Below, piece after piece: positions 10,990 through 18,030 of a DNA stretch of 19,329 nucleotides. The stretch is taken from assembly GCA_010279815.1 (NCBI GenBank), contig QEOQ01000122.1, forward strand, positions 1,461,258 to 1,480,586, in the 5' to 3' direction. Source of the stretch: Brachionus plicatilis. Lineage: Eukaryota; Rotifera; Eurotatoria; Ploima; Brachionidae. Position 1 is the first letter of the stretch, and each line of letters opens with the position of its first letter. Under the pieces are notes generated by a model. That model was not told the DNA's origin. It made no database searches and saw only the letters and a program-made list of their open reading frames with translations. A program made the position numbers and the translations under genes.

Positions 10990-11344
10990 GGCATCTTGAA
11001 GTTTAGGATCAAAAAAATCAGATCAAAAAGTAATTTTTTTATAACTTTTGAATGGTATTTGATTAAATCTCTCTGCAAAATGCTAAATAATGCAAAAAAC
11101 ATGCTGAATATTAGAAAAGGCTCTGCAAAAACTCTGCAATTAAATTTCGCTGTTGAATAAAATTATTTTTAATTACATGCATTTTACTGCAAAATTGCAG
11201 AGTTTTTGCAGAGCCTATTCTAATATTCAGCATGTTTTTTGCATTATTTAGCATTTTGCAGAGAGATTTAATCAAATACCATTCAAAAGTTATAAAAAAA
11301 TTACTTTTTGATCTAATTTTTTTGATCCTAAACATCAAGATGCC
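10990..11344. mobile_element. 355-bp foldback/MITE with 152-bp arms and 8-bp target duplication
   Basis: Left arm 10990-11141 and right arm 11193-11344 are near-identical inverted copies of 152 bp each around a 51-bp loop. The outer end reads GGCATCTTGAAGTTTAGGAT. The perfect octamer ATTTGAGC lies directly outside both ends (10982-10989 and 11345-11352): an 8-bp target-site duplication that fixes the boundaries. An 8-bp duplication is known for hAT, P and Merlin-type transposons. The ends begin GG rather than the hAT-typical CA, so Merlin-like or an undescribed family is open. Each arm holds CTCTGCAAAA-type sub-repeats. The matching reading frames found on the two strands are a by-product of the inverted arms, not genes. 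Confidence 0.85.
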
Positions 11345-11421
11345 ATTTGAGCATCCTTCACAAGAAAACCATATTTTTAATTTGAAATATAAACTTTGTT
11401 TTAAATAGAAAAATATTTTTT

Positions 11422-11443
11422 TTGAGAGTGAGAGAGAGAGAAA
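11422..11443. repeat. Short (GA)n microsatellite
   Basis: An imperfect GAGA run (GAGAGTGAGAGAGAGAGA) inside the 1.5-kb element, between the nested foldback and the right subterminal repeats. It is probably slippage sequence with no evident role. Confidence 0.6.
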
Positions 11444-11972
11444 ATGAAATTACAATTTTTTAATTATTAAAAAATATCGTCACTGCATTTTTATAGTCTT
11501 ATTCGGTTAAATGGGTTAAATAGAATCTTATTTGGACTAATTGGGTGATTTTTTTGACTAAAAGGGTTAAATCTATTTAACCTTTTAAGCCCTAAAAAAA
11601 ACCCATTAGATGAAGCCCTAAGGACATTTCCTAAAATTCTAAAAAAATTCTCTTAGATACTTTAGCATGTGCTGAATCTAACAAGCGAAATAGGTTAGAG
11701 CTTAAGTATTACCTAGGGCCTTAAAGCACCCTTCTCCCGAATCACTAATTTGAGGCTTTTTCACCTCATTAGGCGTAGTCGAACTTTAAGAGAAAAAAAA
11801 GCATATAACGATTTTTTTTAAAAATATTTCACACATATCATTCGATTTCTCTCCTCGAGTTCTACATATCAAGATATTATTTTAGGTAGTAGCTTTAAAA
11901 ATGAAGGAGATATAGGGGTTTTTCAAATTCGTTCACCCTATTAACCCATAACCCCCTTAGACTAGGTTACCA

Positions 11973-12882
11973 TATAATTTAAAAAAAAATTTTTTTTCGA
12001 TAACATTGTTTGATGAATTTTTTTATAAATTAAAAAATATAAATAAATTTTATCTTTTAATCATAAATAAACAATTCTTTTATATTCTTAAAAAATATAA
12101 AAAATCATTAAAAAATGTAAAAAAATATTCTTTTTCACTTAAAATTTTATTAAAATTTTTGAATCGGCAAAATTAAGAAATTAATTCTTAGAAAAAAAAA
12201 TACTTAATAAAATTAAAATTAAAAAAAAATTAAACTTAAATTTTTTAAAATCTAGACGAAAAAATTTAATTCGTTTCGACCCGGCTTCAAAATTTTCTGA
12301 CAAATTTAAATTGAAACAAAAAAATCTGCAAAGCCTATTAATTAAATAAAATTTAAAAAAATACTAATTTACTAAATATCAAGATTAGACAAAATTTAGA
12401 AATCATTTTTACTCTTTCATAAACTAAAACTAAAACTAAATAAACTAAAATTTTCAAAAATAATTAACTTTAATTTTATGATCATTAATTTTCTTTTATT
12501 TTTATTTATAAAATTAAAAAAAATATTTATCACAAACAGATAAATGAAACGGAAAAATCGAAAAAATTTGTCACTAAAAAATACACTAAATAAAATGTGA
12601 ATCCAAAAAAAATTTTTCAACTTTAAAAAAAAAATAAAAAAAGAGCTAAAAATAAAATTAGAATAGAATAGAAGAATGCGCGTGGTATATCCATCAAAAA
12701 AAATTTCTAAACCGAACAGATAAGCTAAAGAAAAAGCCAACAAAAAAAGCTCAAGCTTAATACAATCCATGAGAAGAACAAAATCCAACACTAGTGAACA
12801 CACTCTTCAACAACAAAAAAGTTTATAAATCTATCGCCAAAAATATAATTTGAATTTAATTTTTTAAATCTTTAAAAAAATC
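11973..12882. other. AT-rich upstream region of chitin-binding gene A
   Basis: No gene seen. The long minus-strand frame over 12417-12803 is Phe/Leu/Ile/Lys low complexity and has the look of translated AT-rich DNA. The last ~60 bp carry the likely promoter of gene A. Confidence 0.55.
12822..12830 (+). promoter_or_regulatory. TATA-like box upstream of gene A
   Basis: TTTATAAAT 53 bp before the ATG at 12883, in a slightly less AT-biased stretch (CTTCAACAACAAAAAAG... then CTATCGCC). The spacing would place transcription initiation near 12850 and give a ~30-nt leader. TATA-like strings are frequent in this DNA, so this is tentative. Confidence 0.3.
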
Positions 12883-14292
12883 ATGAACACAAAGCTTTTT
12901 CTAGCAGCCATTTCGTTACTAATCGCGTCAGTAAGCTCAACTGGCGTGGTTGGCAAAAAATCCGAAAGAGTAAAGGCATTGTCGCGAGCAGTCCAAAACC
13001 GACTAAGTCCATTGTCGGTCCAGACCCAAAGCCAATTTCCATTTGTGCCCATTCCACGCTCCAACCCCCCCGCCATTGCCTCTATGAACAACGGATTTGC
13101 TCCTTTGGCCGGCTCTGCCCAGGAACAACAGCAGCTCCAGGACCAAGTCATGCAGCAACAACAGCTCATTCAGAATGCTAGAGCGGCTCAACCACAACAG
13201 CCACAACAGCCTCAATTCCAGCAACCACAACCAGCCCAATCTGCCCAAGCTTCTCAGCGAGATCAACAATTGTTACAGCAACAAGTCATGCAGCAACAAC
13301 AGATGGTTCAGCAGCAAAGGAACTTGCTCAGGCCTCAGTTCCAACAGCCCATGCCGCAACAACCAATGCAACCAATGCAGCTACAACAGCAAGAGCGGCC
13401 AAGAACACCCAACCAGTCTTCCCAAGCTGGTTCTGCTTCACAAAGAGAGCAACAATTGCTGCAGGAACAAGTCAGACAACAGCAACAAATGATCCAAGGA
13501 CAACAGCAGGCTCAGCAGCAAAGGAACTTGCAGCAACCTCAACAACAACAAAGGAATATTCAGCAGCAGCCTCAGCAAGAGCAACAATTGGTCAGGCCCC
13601 AATTTCAGCAGCCAAATCCACCACAACAACCTCAACAACAACCTCAACAACAACCACAGCAAAGACCCCAGCAGCCAATGCAGCCAATGCAAAGACAGCC
13701 ACAAACGCCAGTGCGCCAGCAAAATGGAGACTTTTGCCAAAGTGCTCAACCAGGCGAAATAGTTGCGCACCCGAGCAACTCAAACCAATTTGTGATATGC
13801 TACGGCTTTGGCGAGTTTACAGTGATGGCATGTCCGGCTCATTTGATCTACAATCCTCACTTGCAGAGATGTGATTTGCATCAGGAAGTGCCGAATATGT
13901 GCGCATCAGATCCGTGCCGAAATGAGGGCAAGTGTGTGGAGCTGGGCTCATCGTTTCGGTGCGAGTGTCCGGCTGGATTTACGGGCAAGAGTTGTGAGCG
14001 CGAGGACTCGTGCACAGCTAATCCGTGTGGATCGGCCGGTTTTTGTTTGGCCACCCATCAGGGCAGTTCTTTGGGTCACGTTTGTTTGTGCAATGGAGGT
14101 CGCAGCTACGGCTCGGATTGTCAAAAGACCGAGCCCAATCCGTGTCTGAATCCGGGATCTAACTTTAAGATGTTTTCTTCAACTCTGGGGCCTAATGTGT
14201 TCGCTCATTGTGAAGGTGCTCGGCCACACTTCCAATTTTGTCAAGCTCCACTTGTTTTCTCACAAACAAAACAAGCCTGCGATTGGCAATAA
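12883..14292 (+). CDS. Secreted Gln-rich chitin-binding/EGF protein (paralogue A)
   Basis: 469 residues, no intron in the coding region. Residues 1-19 are a clear signal peptide (MNTKLFLAAISLLIASVSS), so the protein is secreted. Residues ~79-280 are Gln-rich with Pro, and contain degenerate internal copies of a QREQQLLQEQV-type unit (~80, ~125, ~187). A CBM14/peritrophin-A-like module follows (C285, C306, C317, C330; HPSNSNQFVIC...ACPAHLIYNPHLQRCD). Two six-cysteine EGF domains come next (C340-C371 and C377-C413), then a C-terminal CBM14-like module (C421, C443, C453, C466; ending ACDW). Both CBM14-like units lack two of the six usual cysteines. CBM14 domains bind chitin outside the cell; EGF and Gln-rich parts suggest a structural matrix role, for example cuticle, eggshell, jaw or gut lining. 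That tissue role is inference. It is tandem with gene B at 18031. The stop codon overlaps an AATAAA. Confidence 0.9.
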   Translation: MNTKLFLAAISLLIASVSSTGVVGKKSERVKALSRAVQNRLSPLSVQTQSQFPFVPIPRSNPPAIASMNNGFAPLAGSAQEQQQLQDQVMQQQQLIQNARAAQPQQPQQPQFQQPQPAQSAQASQRDQQLLQQQVMQQQQMVQQQRNLLRPQFQQPMPQQPMQPMQLQQQERPRTPNQSSQAGSASQREQQLLQEQVRQQQQMIQGQQQAQQQRNLQQPQQQQRNIQQQPQQEQQLVRPQFQQPNPPQQPQQQPQQQPQQRPQQPMQPMQRQPQTPVRQQNGDFCQSAQPGEIVAHPSNSNQFVICYGFGEFTVMACPAHLIYNPHLQRCDLHQEVPNMCASDPCRNEGKCVELGSSFRCECPAGFTGKSCEREDSCTANPCGSAGFCLATHQGSSLGHVCLCNGGRSYGSDCQKTEPNPCLNPGSNFKMFSSTLGPNVFAHCEGARPHFQFCQAPLVFSQTKQACDWQ

Positions 14293-14387
14293 ATAAAACT
14301 CATCTAGAACTCTTTTTGTTAATGTTGTTTGTTTTTACAAAAGTTATTTTAGTCTTTTTTTAAGCTTGTTTTAACTTATTTTGTTTT

Positions 14388-14393
14388 AATAAA
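14388..14393 (+). terminator. Poly(A) signal of gene A
   Basis: AATAAA ~95 bases after the stop, followed by a T-rich stretch. A second AATAAA overlaps the stop codon itself (14288-14293). The downstream one leaves room for a 3' UTR and is the better candidate, but cDNA would be needed to choose. Confidence 0.35.
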
Positions 14394-14488
14394 AAAAAAT
14401 TTATTTTTTCTTCTAAAATTAACACTTCATTTTTTTCAAAAAAAATTTTTTTATTTTTTAACTTGTTTGTAGATTAGGGCTGCAATTG

Positions 14489-14645
14489 TTGCAATTGTAG
14501 GCTAAACAAATCTACGACTACAATTGTAGGCTACACAAATATACGAGTACAATTGTAGGCTACACAAATCTACGACTACAATTGTAGGCTACATTAATCT
14601 ACGACTACAATTGTAGGCTACACAAATCTACGACTACAATTGTAG
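14489..14645 (+). repeat. 29-bp palindromic minisatellite, left array
   Basis: The perfect palindrome CTACAATTGTAG, or a one-base variant, starts at 14518, 14547, 14576, 14605 and 14634: exactly 29 bp apart. A degenerate unit precedes them (14489-14517). The 17 bp between palindromes read GCTACACAAATCTACGA with small variants. The array abuts the left arm of the foldback at 14649. Confidence 0.9.
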
Positions 14646-14648
14646 GGA

Positions 14649-15127
14649 ATTGTGAATTTTGGCACAAAAAACATAAACAAAATTTTAAAATGCCATAGCT
14701 CAAGTTCTAAAGGGTTAAAACATGTTCTGTAAATTGTAGCAACTGATAATCCTTTGTATCACCAATATACTGATTCTGCAAAATTCTGCAATAAATCTGC
14801 AAAATTCAGAAATTGTGAATTTGAGATATTAAAAAAATCCGACTCGACTTTATGTGGTGGTAAAAAGGATGCATCAGTTGTTACAATGTACAGAACATGT
14901 TTTGGTCGGTTCGAATTAAAGCTCTGGCGTCTTTTATATTATATTTTTGTCTTTTGTAATAAAATTCACAATGATCTCAATTTTGCAGAATTCTGCAGAA
15001 TCAGTATATAGGTGGTACAAAGGATGTATCATTTGCTACAATTTACAGAACATGTTTTGGTCCTTCAGAACTTAAGCTTTGGTATATTTTATATTTTGTT
15101 TTTGTTTTTTGTACCAAAATTCACAAT
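14649..15127. repeat. Composite foldback: ~145-bp inverted arms plus an internal third copy
   Basis: Left arm 14649-14791 and right arm 14983-15127 are inverted copies. Read inward both start ATTGTGAATTTTGG and both contain ACAGAACATGTTTT and TTCTGCA motifs. A third copy (14851-14972) lies between them in the orientation of the right arm and is more diverged. Reading frames over this stretch are by-products of the repeats. The left end touches the 29-bp array, and a degraded unit of that array follows the right end (~15128-15160), so the foldback seems to sit within or between minisatellite units. No clean target duplication is visible. Confidence 0.75.
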
Positions 15128-15149
15128 GCCCAATTGGAGCCTACAAAAA

Positions 15150-15341
15150 TCTACAACTACAACATATTTAGGAAAAATTTTGAACAATGATTTGAACAGG
15201 AAACTCTTAATGGAGATTAAAAAAATGCCTGTAATTACTTCGAGAAATGATACTTCGTTTGGCAGACAATTGAGAACACTGGAACAAAAGATTAGTGTTG
15301 AATGCCTAGAATATGAAAAAAAGTCTTACTCGAATTTATAA
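15150..15341 (+). pseudogene. Possible coding remnant of unknown origin
   Basis: The frame ending at the TAA 15339-15341 has a less biased amino-acid make-up than the surrounding AT-rich translations. It includes LGKILNNDLNRKLLMEIKK and, further on, SFGRQLRTLEQKISVECLEYEK, about 60 residues. I do not recognise it. It could be the end of a degraded transposon-encoded protein or a stray exon, or simply a chance open frame in slightly GC-richer repeat DNA. It starts inside repeat sequence and has no convincing promoter or start of its own. Confidence 0.2.
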
Positions 15342-15344
15342 ATG

Positions 15345-15727
15345 AACTGCTAACGTGCCAAAACAGAGGCTTAATTGACTCAGTTAAGTTTTTTGTTCAT
15401 AAAATTAGAATTTCATTAGAAAGTAATTTAACTTTTTACTTTTATTTTGACTACTTGAATCTTTTACTTAAGCCTGCAATTTCTTAATTATTTAGATTCT
15501 TTTCTCTTTTTACCCCTCTTTTATGTAATCTTGATTTTAAAATTTTTATAAAATTTTAAATGGATTAATTATTTATGAAACTTAATGTGATTTGTAAATC
15601 AGATTTTTTAAAATTTTTTATTTTCTTTGTAAAATTGTAATTTGTATTTTTGTGTTTCCTTTTCCGTTCCGTTTTTTTAAATAAATAAATAAATATTTGT
15701 ACAAAAGTCATGAAAAAAAGTCTGAAT
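15345..15727. other. AT-rich spacer with an (AAAT)n run
   Basis: No gene seen. A short (AAAT)n microsatellite lies at about 15679-15695. The rest is low-complexity AT sequence between the 14649-15127 foldback and the repeats that start at 15728. Confidence 0.5.
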
Positions 15728-15756
15728 AAGTCTTATACAATTTAAAGCCATGACTT
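15728..15756. repeat. Left copy of a 29-bp inverted pair with 17462-17490
   Basis: Starts AAGTCTTATACAA and ends GACTT. The reverse complement of 17462-17490 matches it at 25 of 29 positions by eye. The two could be ends of a ~1.76-kb element that contains the 15873-16373 foldback and the AAGTCC-rich block near 16619-16735. No target duplication is evident. Confidence 0.45.
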
Positions 15757-15872
15757 CATTAAAGTAACAAGGTAAAGTAATAAAGTATTTACTTTTGATT
15801 TGTAATTTAAATTCATTGAAATGATAGGTAAAGGCATTAAGTTATATAAAATTAACAAAACCATTATTATTC

Positions 15873-16373
15873 TGAAAAAGTATCGAGCTATTTAATTTGA
15901 TATCTGATCCTAGTATTGTTATTCTTTAAACGATAGCTCTGATACTCGAGTATTGTATCGGTACAAGGATGAGATTAATTAATAAGTATAAAAGAATTGA
16001 AAATTTAGTTTATCTTTTTTTATTTTAATGTATTATTTTTTTTTTCAATTTTATTATTATAAACTTTATAATTATTTTAATTAATAAAAAATTGTACCAA
16101 CCCATGGTTAATTTTGAACAAAAGAAACAAGTGCTGTTTTAGACAAACTATTCTTTTAAAAAAAAAAACAGTCTTTTTAATTGTTTATTCTGAGCCAAAA
16201 ATAAAAAATTAGATAAAATTTAATAAAAAGAGATAAACTAAATTTTCAATTCTTTTATACTTACTAATTAATCTCATCCTTATACCGATACAATACTCGA
16301 GTATCAGAGCTATCGTTTAAAGAATAACAATACTAGGATCAGATATCAAATTAAATAGCTCGACACTTTTTCA
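15873..16373. repeat. Foldback element with ~150-bp inverted arms
   Basis: Left arm 15873-16026 and right arm 16224-16373 are inverted copies with few differences. Shared blocks include CGAGCTATTTAATTTGATAT, CGATAGCTCTGATACTCGAG and GTATAAAAGAATTGAAAATT. The ~197-bp loop has no coding potential. Read inward, the outer ends both begin TGAAAAAGT. No target-site duplication is seen, so boundaries may be eroded or the outer ends lost. It is a non-autonomous mobile element by structure. Confidence 0.75.
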
Positions 16374-16850
16374 AAATCTGATTAAAAACTTAAATATTCA
16401 ACTAGTCATTCAATTTTTTATTATATAATGTTTTATTTAAAAAAAGTATCGAAAGAATTGAAATCAATTCTTCGATACCTAATAATTTTTTTCAAAATAA
16501 TAACATTTTTTAAAAAGTTTTAGTATATTTTCATAAGTATTTTAAGTATTGGTTTTGATACCTAATACCATCAAGTTAAGTAATTTTGACATCTCTACTT
16601 TTAAAACAAAAAATTAAAAAGTCCAAGTCATGACTTGACTTGTGACTTTTAAACAACCATGGACTTTAATTGAAGGCTATGTAAATCCAGTGCTGTTTAA
16701 AAGTCATAAGTTTTAAGTCAAGTCCAAGTCCGTTCTTAAAAAAAATTTAAATACTTAATAAAATAAATTTAAATTACGGACTTGGATTTAACTTAAAAAT
16801 TAAAAACATATTTTTTTTTTAAATTGTTTTGTCTAAAATAAATAATAAAT

Positions 16851-16873
16851 GGCATCTTGAAGTTGATGATCAA
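16851..16873 (+). repeat. Solitary end related to the 10990-11344 element
   Basis: The first 14 bases, GGCATCTTGAAGTT, are identical to the outer end of the foldback at 10990, and GATCAA follows at the same distance (21 of 23 matching). I could not find an inverted partner downstream. This looks like a decayed or truncated relative, indicating that the family has more than one copy locally. Confidence 0.5.
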
Positions 16874-17461
16874 TTCAAAATATCATTTCAATTCAAAAAG
16901 TTTGTCTTTAGATATTAAACTAAATCTTTTGATTTAATTTAAATAATTTTAATGTAACATGATTTACATGCAATGTAGATTTTTGATTAAAGAAAAAAAA
17001 CTTATATTTTTCTAATTGATCTTTTATTGATTGTTCTAAAATTTTTTTTTGAAAACTTTAAAGACAAATTTAAAATCTACATTAAGGTATCCAAATTAAG
17101 ACTTTAAATTAAATTAAAAATTAATAAAAATTAATTGCGGCTAAACAAAGTTAAATTTTGTATTGAAAAATTTTTAAATATTGATCAAGATTTTTTTTTA
17201 CTTCAGATAAAAGTTCAAATAATTTTCTATCTAATTAAAGATAAGACAAATCATGTTTAATAAAGTTTTGTCATATATTATTAAAAATTTGCTTTTTAGT
17301 ACCTTTTTATTTAACTTAAAAACAAAAAATTTTGATTTGAAATTAACATTTGATCATGAACTAAAATAAAATAAAATAAAGCATCGAAGGTATCTGTTTT
17401 ATTATTTTACGTCATTACTTTCTATGAAGTGATAACTTTTACTTTTTAAATTTATTCCAAC

Positions 17462-17490
17462 AAGTCAAGACTTTCATTTGTATAAGACTT
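17462..17490. repeat. Right copy of the inverted pair with 15728-15756
   Basis: Reads AAGTCAAGACTTTCATTTG and continues to TATAAGACTT. Its reverse complement matches 15728-15756 at 25 of 29 positions. It lies just before the 29-bp repeat units. Confidence 0.45.
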
Positions 17491-17528
17491 GTTTTCAACC
17501 TCATTTCAAAACTTTTGCACAAATCTGT

Positions 17529-17562
17529 TGTAGTTGTAGATTTGTGTAGCCTACAATTTTAG
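17529..17562 (-). repeat. Single 29-bp-family unit in reverse orientation
   Basis: On the minus strand this reads ATTGTAGGCTACACAAATCT within the unit, i.e. one copy of the minisatellite plus part of the next, opposite to both arrays. It lies ~50 bp before the right array, so the right array has an inverted partner. Confidence 0.7.
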
Positions 17563-17600
17563 TCAAAAGTTGTAGACTTCATTCTTTTACACAGTTGTGC

Positions 17601-17757
17601 ATAAATCTACGACTACAATTGTAGACTACATAAATCTACGACTACAATTGTAGGCTACATAAATCTACGACTACAATTGTAGGCTACATAAATCTACGAC
17701 TACAATTGTAGACTACATAAATCTACAACTACAATTGTAGGCTACACAAATCTAAAT
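17601..17757 (+). repeat. 29-bp palindromic minisatellite, right array
   Basis: The perfect palindrome CTACAATTGTAG starts at 17613, 17642, 17671, 17700 and 17729, again exactly 29 bp apart. The spacer is GCTACATAAATCTACGA with G/A variation at its first base; the last unit has CACAAA as in the left array. Same unit and same orientation as the array at 14489-14645, ~3.1 kb away. Confidence 0.9.
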
Positions 17758-17981
17758 TCTAGATGAAAAAATGCACGCTTAGAGAAAAAAATATCTTTTT
17801 TTGGGAAAAAAAGTATTTTTCTATCTAAGCCAGTTTGATCAAGTGTCTTCTTTAAGCAAAAAAAAGAAAAAAAAGAAAAAGAGGTTGAGGTCTTCTAATA
17901 AATTTATTCAAAATTAAATGATAAAACAAAACTATATTCATTTGTGTATGAGCCAAAGTAAGCTTAAGCCGAATTGTTTTT

Positions 17982-18000
17982 TTTTGTTGTTGTTGTTGTT
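17982..18000 (+). repeat. Short (TTG)n run
   Basis: A TTGTTGTTG microsatellite of about six units, ~30 bp before the start of gene B, following a poly(T) tract. It is probably part of the gene B 5' flank; no function can be read from it. Confidence 0.6.
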
Positions 18001-18003
18001 TAA

Positions 18004-18030
18004 TTTATAAATAAACTTAAAAATACAGAT
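18004..18030 (+). promoter_or_regulatory. TATA-like or trans-splice context before gene B
   Basis: TTTATAAATA begins 27 bp before the ATG, which is close for a TATA box because initiation would fall almost at the start codon. Alternatively, the CAG at 18026-18028, two bases before ATG, could accept a spliced leader; rotifers and several other protostomes trans-splice. Neither reading is proven. Confidence 0.25.

Larger units (their letters stand above)
10438..11972. mobile_element. Non-autonomous DNA transposon with 16-bp TIRs and TA duplication
   Basis: The ends are inverted copies: TGGTAACCTGGTCTAA on the left against TGGTAACCTAGTCTAA read inward from the right (15 of 16). Each is flanked by TA (10436-10437 and 11973-11974), consistent with a TA target duplication as in the Tc1/mariner/IS630 group. 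The 1,535-bp body has no transposase-like frame. Both subterminal regions are packed with AACCC/GGGTT-type motifs (CACCC, TTAACCC, GGGTTAAA), mostly within 10450-10690 and 11505-11600 and again near 11930-11957. These could be transposase-binding subterminal repeats. A second element is nested inside. Superfamily assignment beyond the TA duplication is a guess. Confidence 0.7.
16374..17528. other. AT-rich, repeat-bearing spacer
   Basis: No gene seen. It contains an AAGTC-rich block with inverted halves (about 16615-16665 and 16690-16735, sharing TGACTTTTAAACA), a solitary transposon end at 16851, and the right member of the 15728/17462 inverted pair. The remainder is low-complexity AT sequence. 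Confidence 0.5.

Noticed and set aside
10957..11338. Two matching proteins encoded on opposite strands
   Set aside because: The near-identical sequences arise because the 152-bp arms are inverted copies; both frames run through the loop and flanks without any domain.
10560..11960. Telomeric or subtelomeric repeats (TTAACCC, GGGTTAAA words)
   Set aside because: The words are irregularly spaced, vary in sequence and lie in both orientations inside an element with defined ends; there is no tandem telomere array.
12417..12803. 128-residue membrane-like protein on the minus strand
   Set aside because: Phe/Leu/Ile/Lys low complexity typical of translated AT-rich spacer, with no domain, no charge pattern of membrane segments and no support for a promoter.
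13438..13783. Leu-rich and Val-rich minus-strand frames
   Set aside because: Antisense shadows of the CAA/CAG-rich coding region of gene A.
14489..14645. CRISPR-like array (29-bp periodic repeat with palindrome)
   Set aside because: The full 29-bp unit repeats with no unique spacers, there are no cas genes, and the context is animal nuclear DNA. It is a minisatellite.
14900..14920. tRNA T-arm-like GGTTCGAATT
   Set aside because: No matching acceptor, anticodon or D arms around it, and the same place in the other copies of the module is not conserved.
14754..15011. Two small genes in tandem over 14754-15341
   Set aside because: The frames run through the three copies of the foldback module, and the similar segments are repeat translations. 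Only the last ~60 residues before 15341 look different and are listed as a possible remnant.
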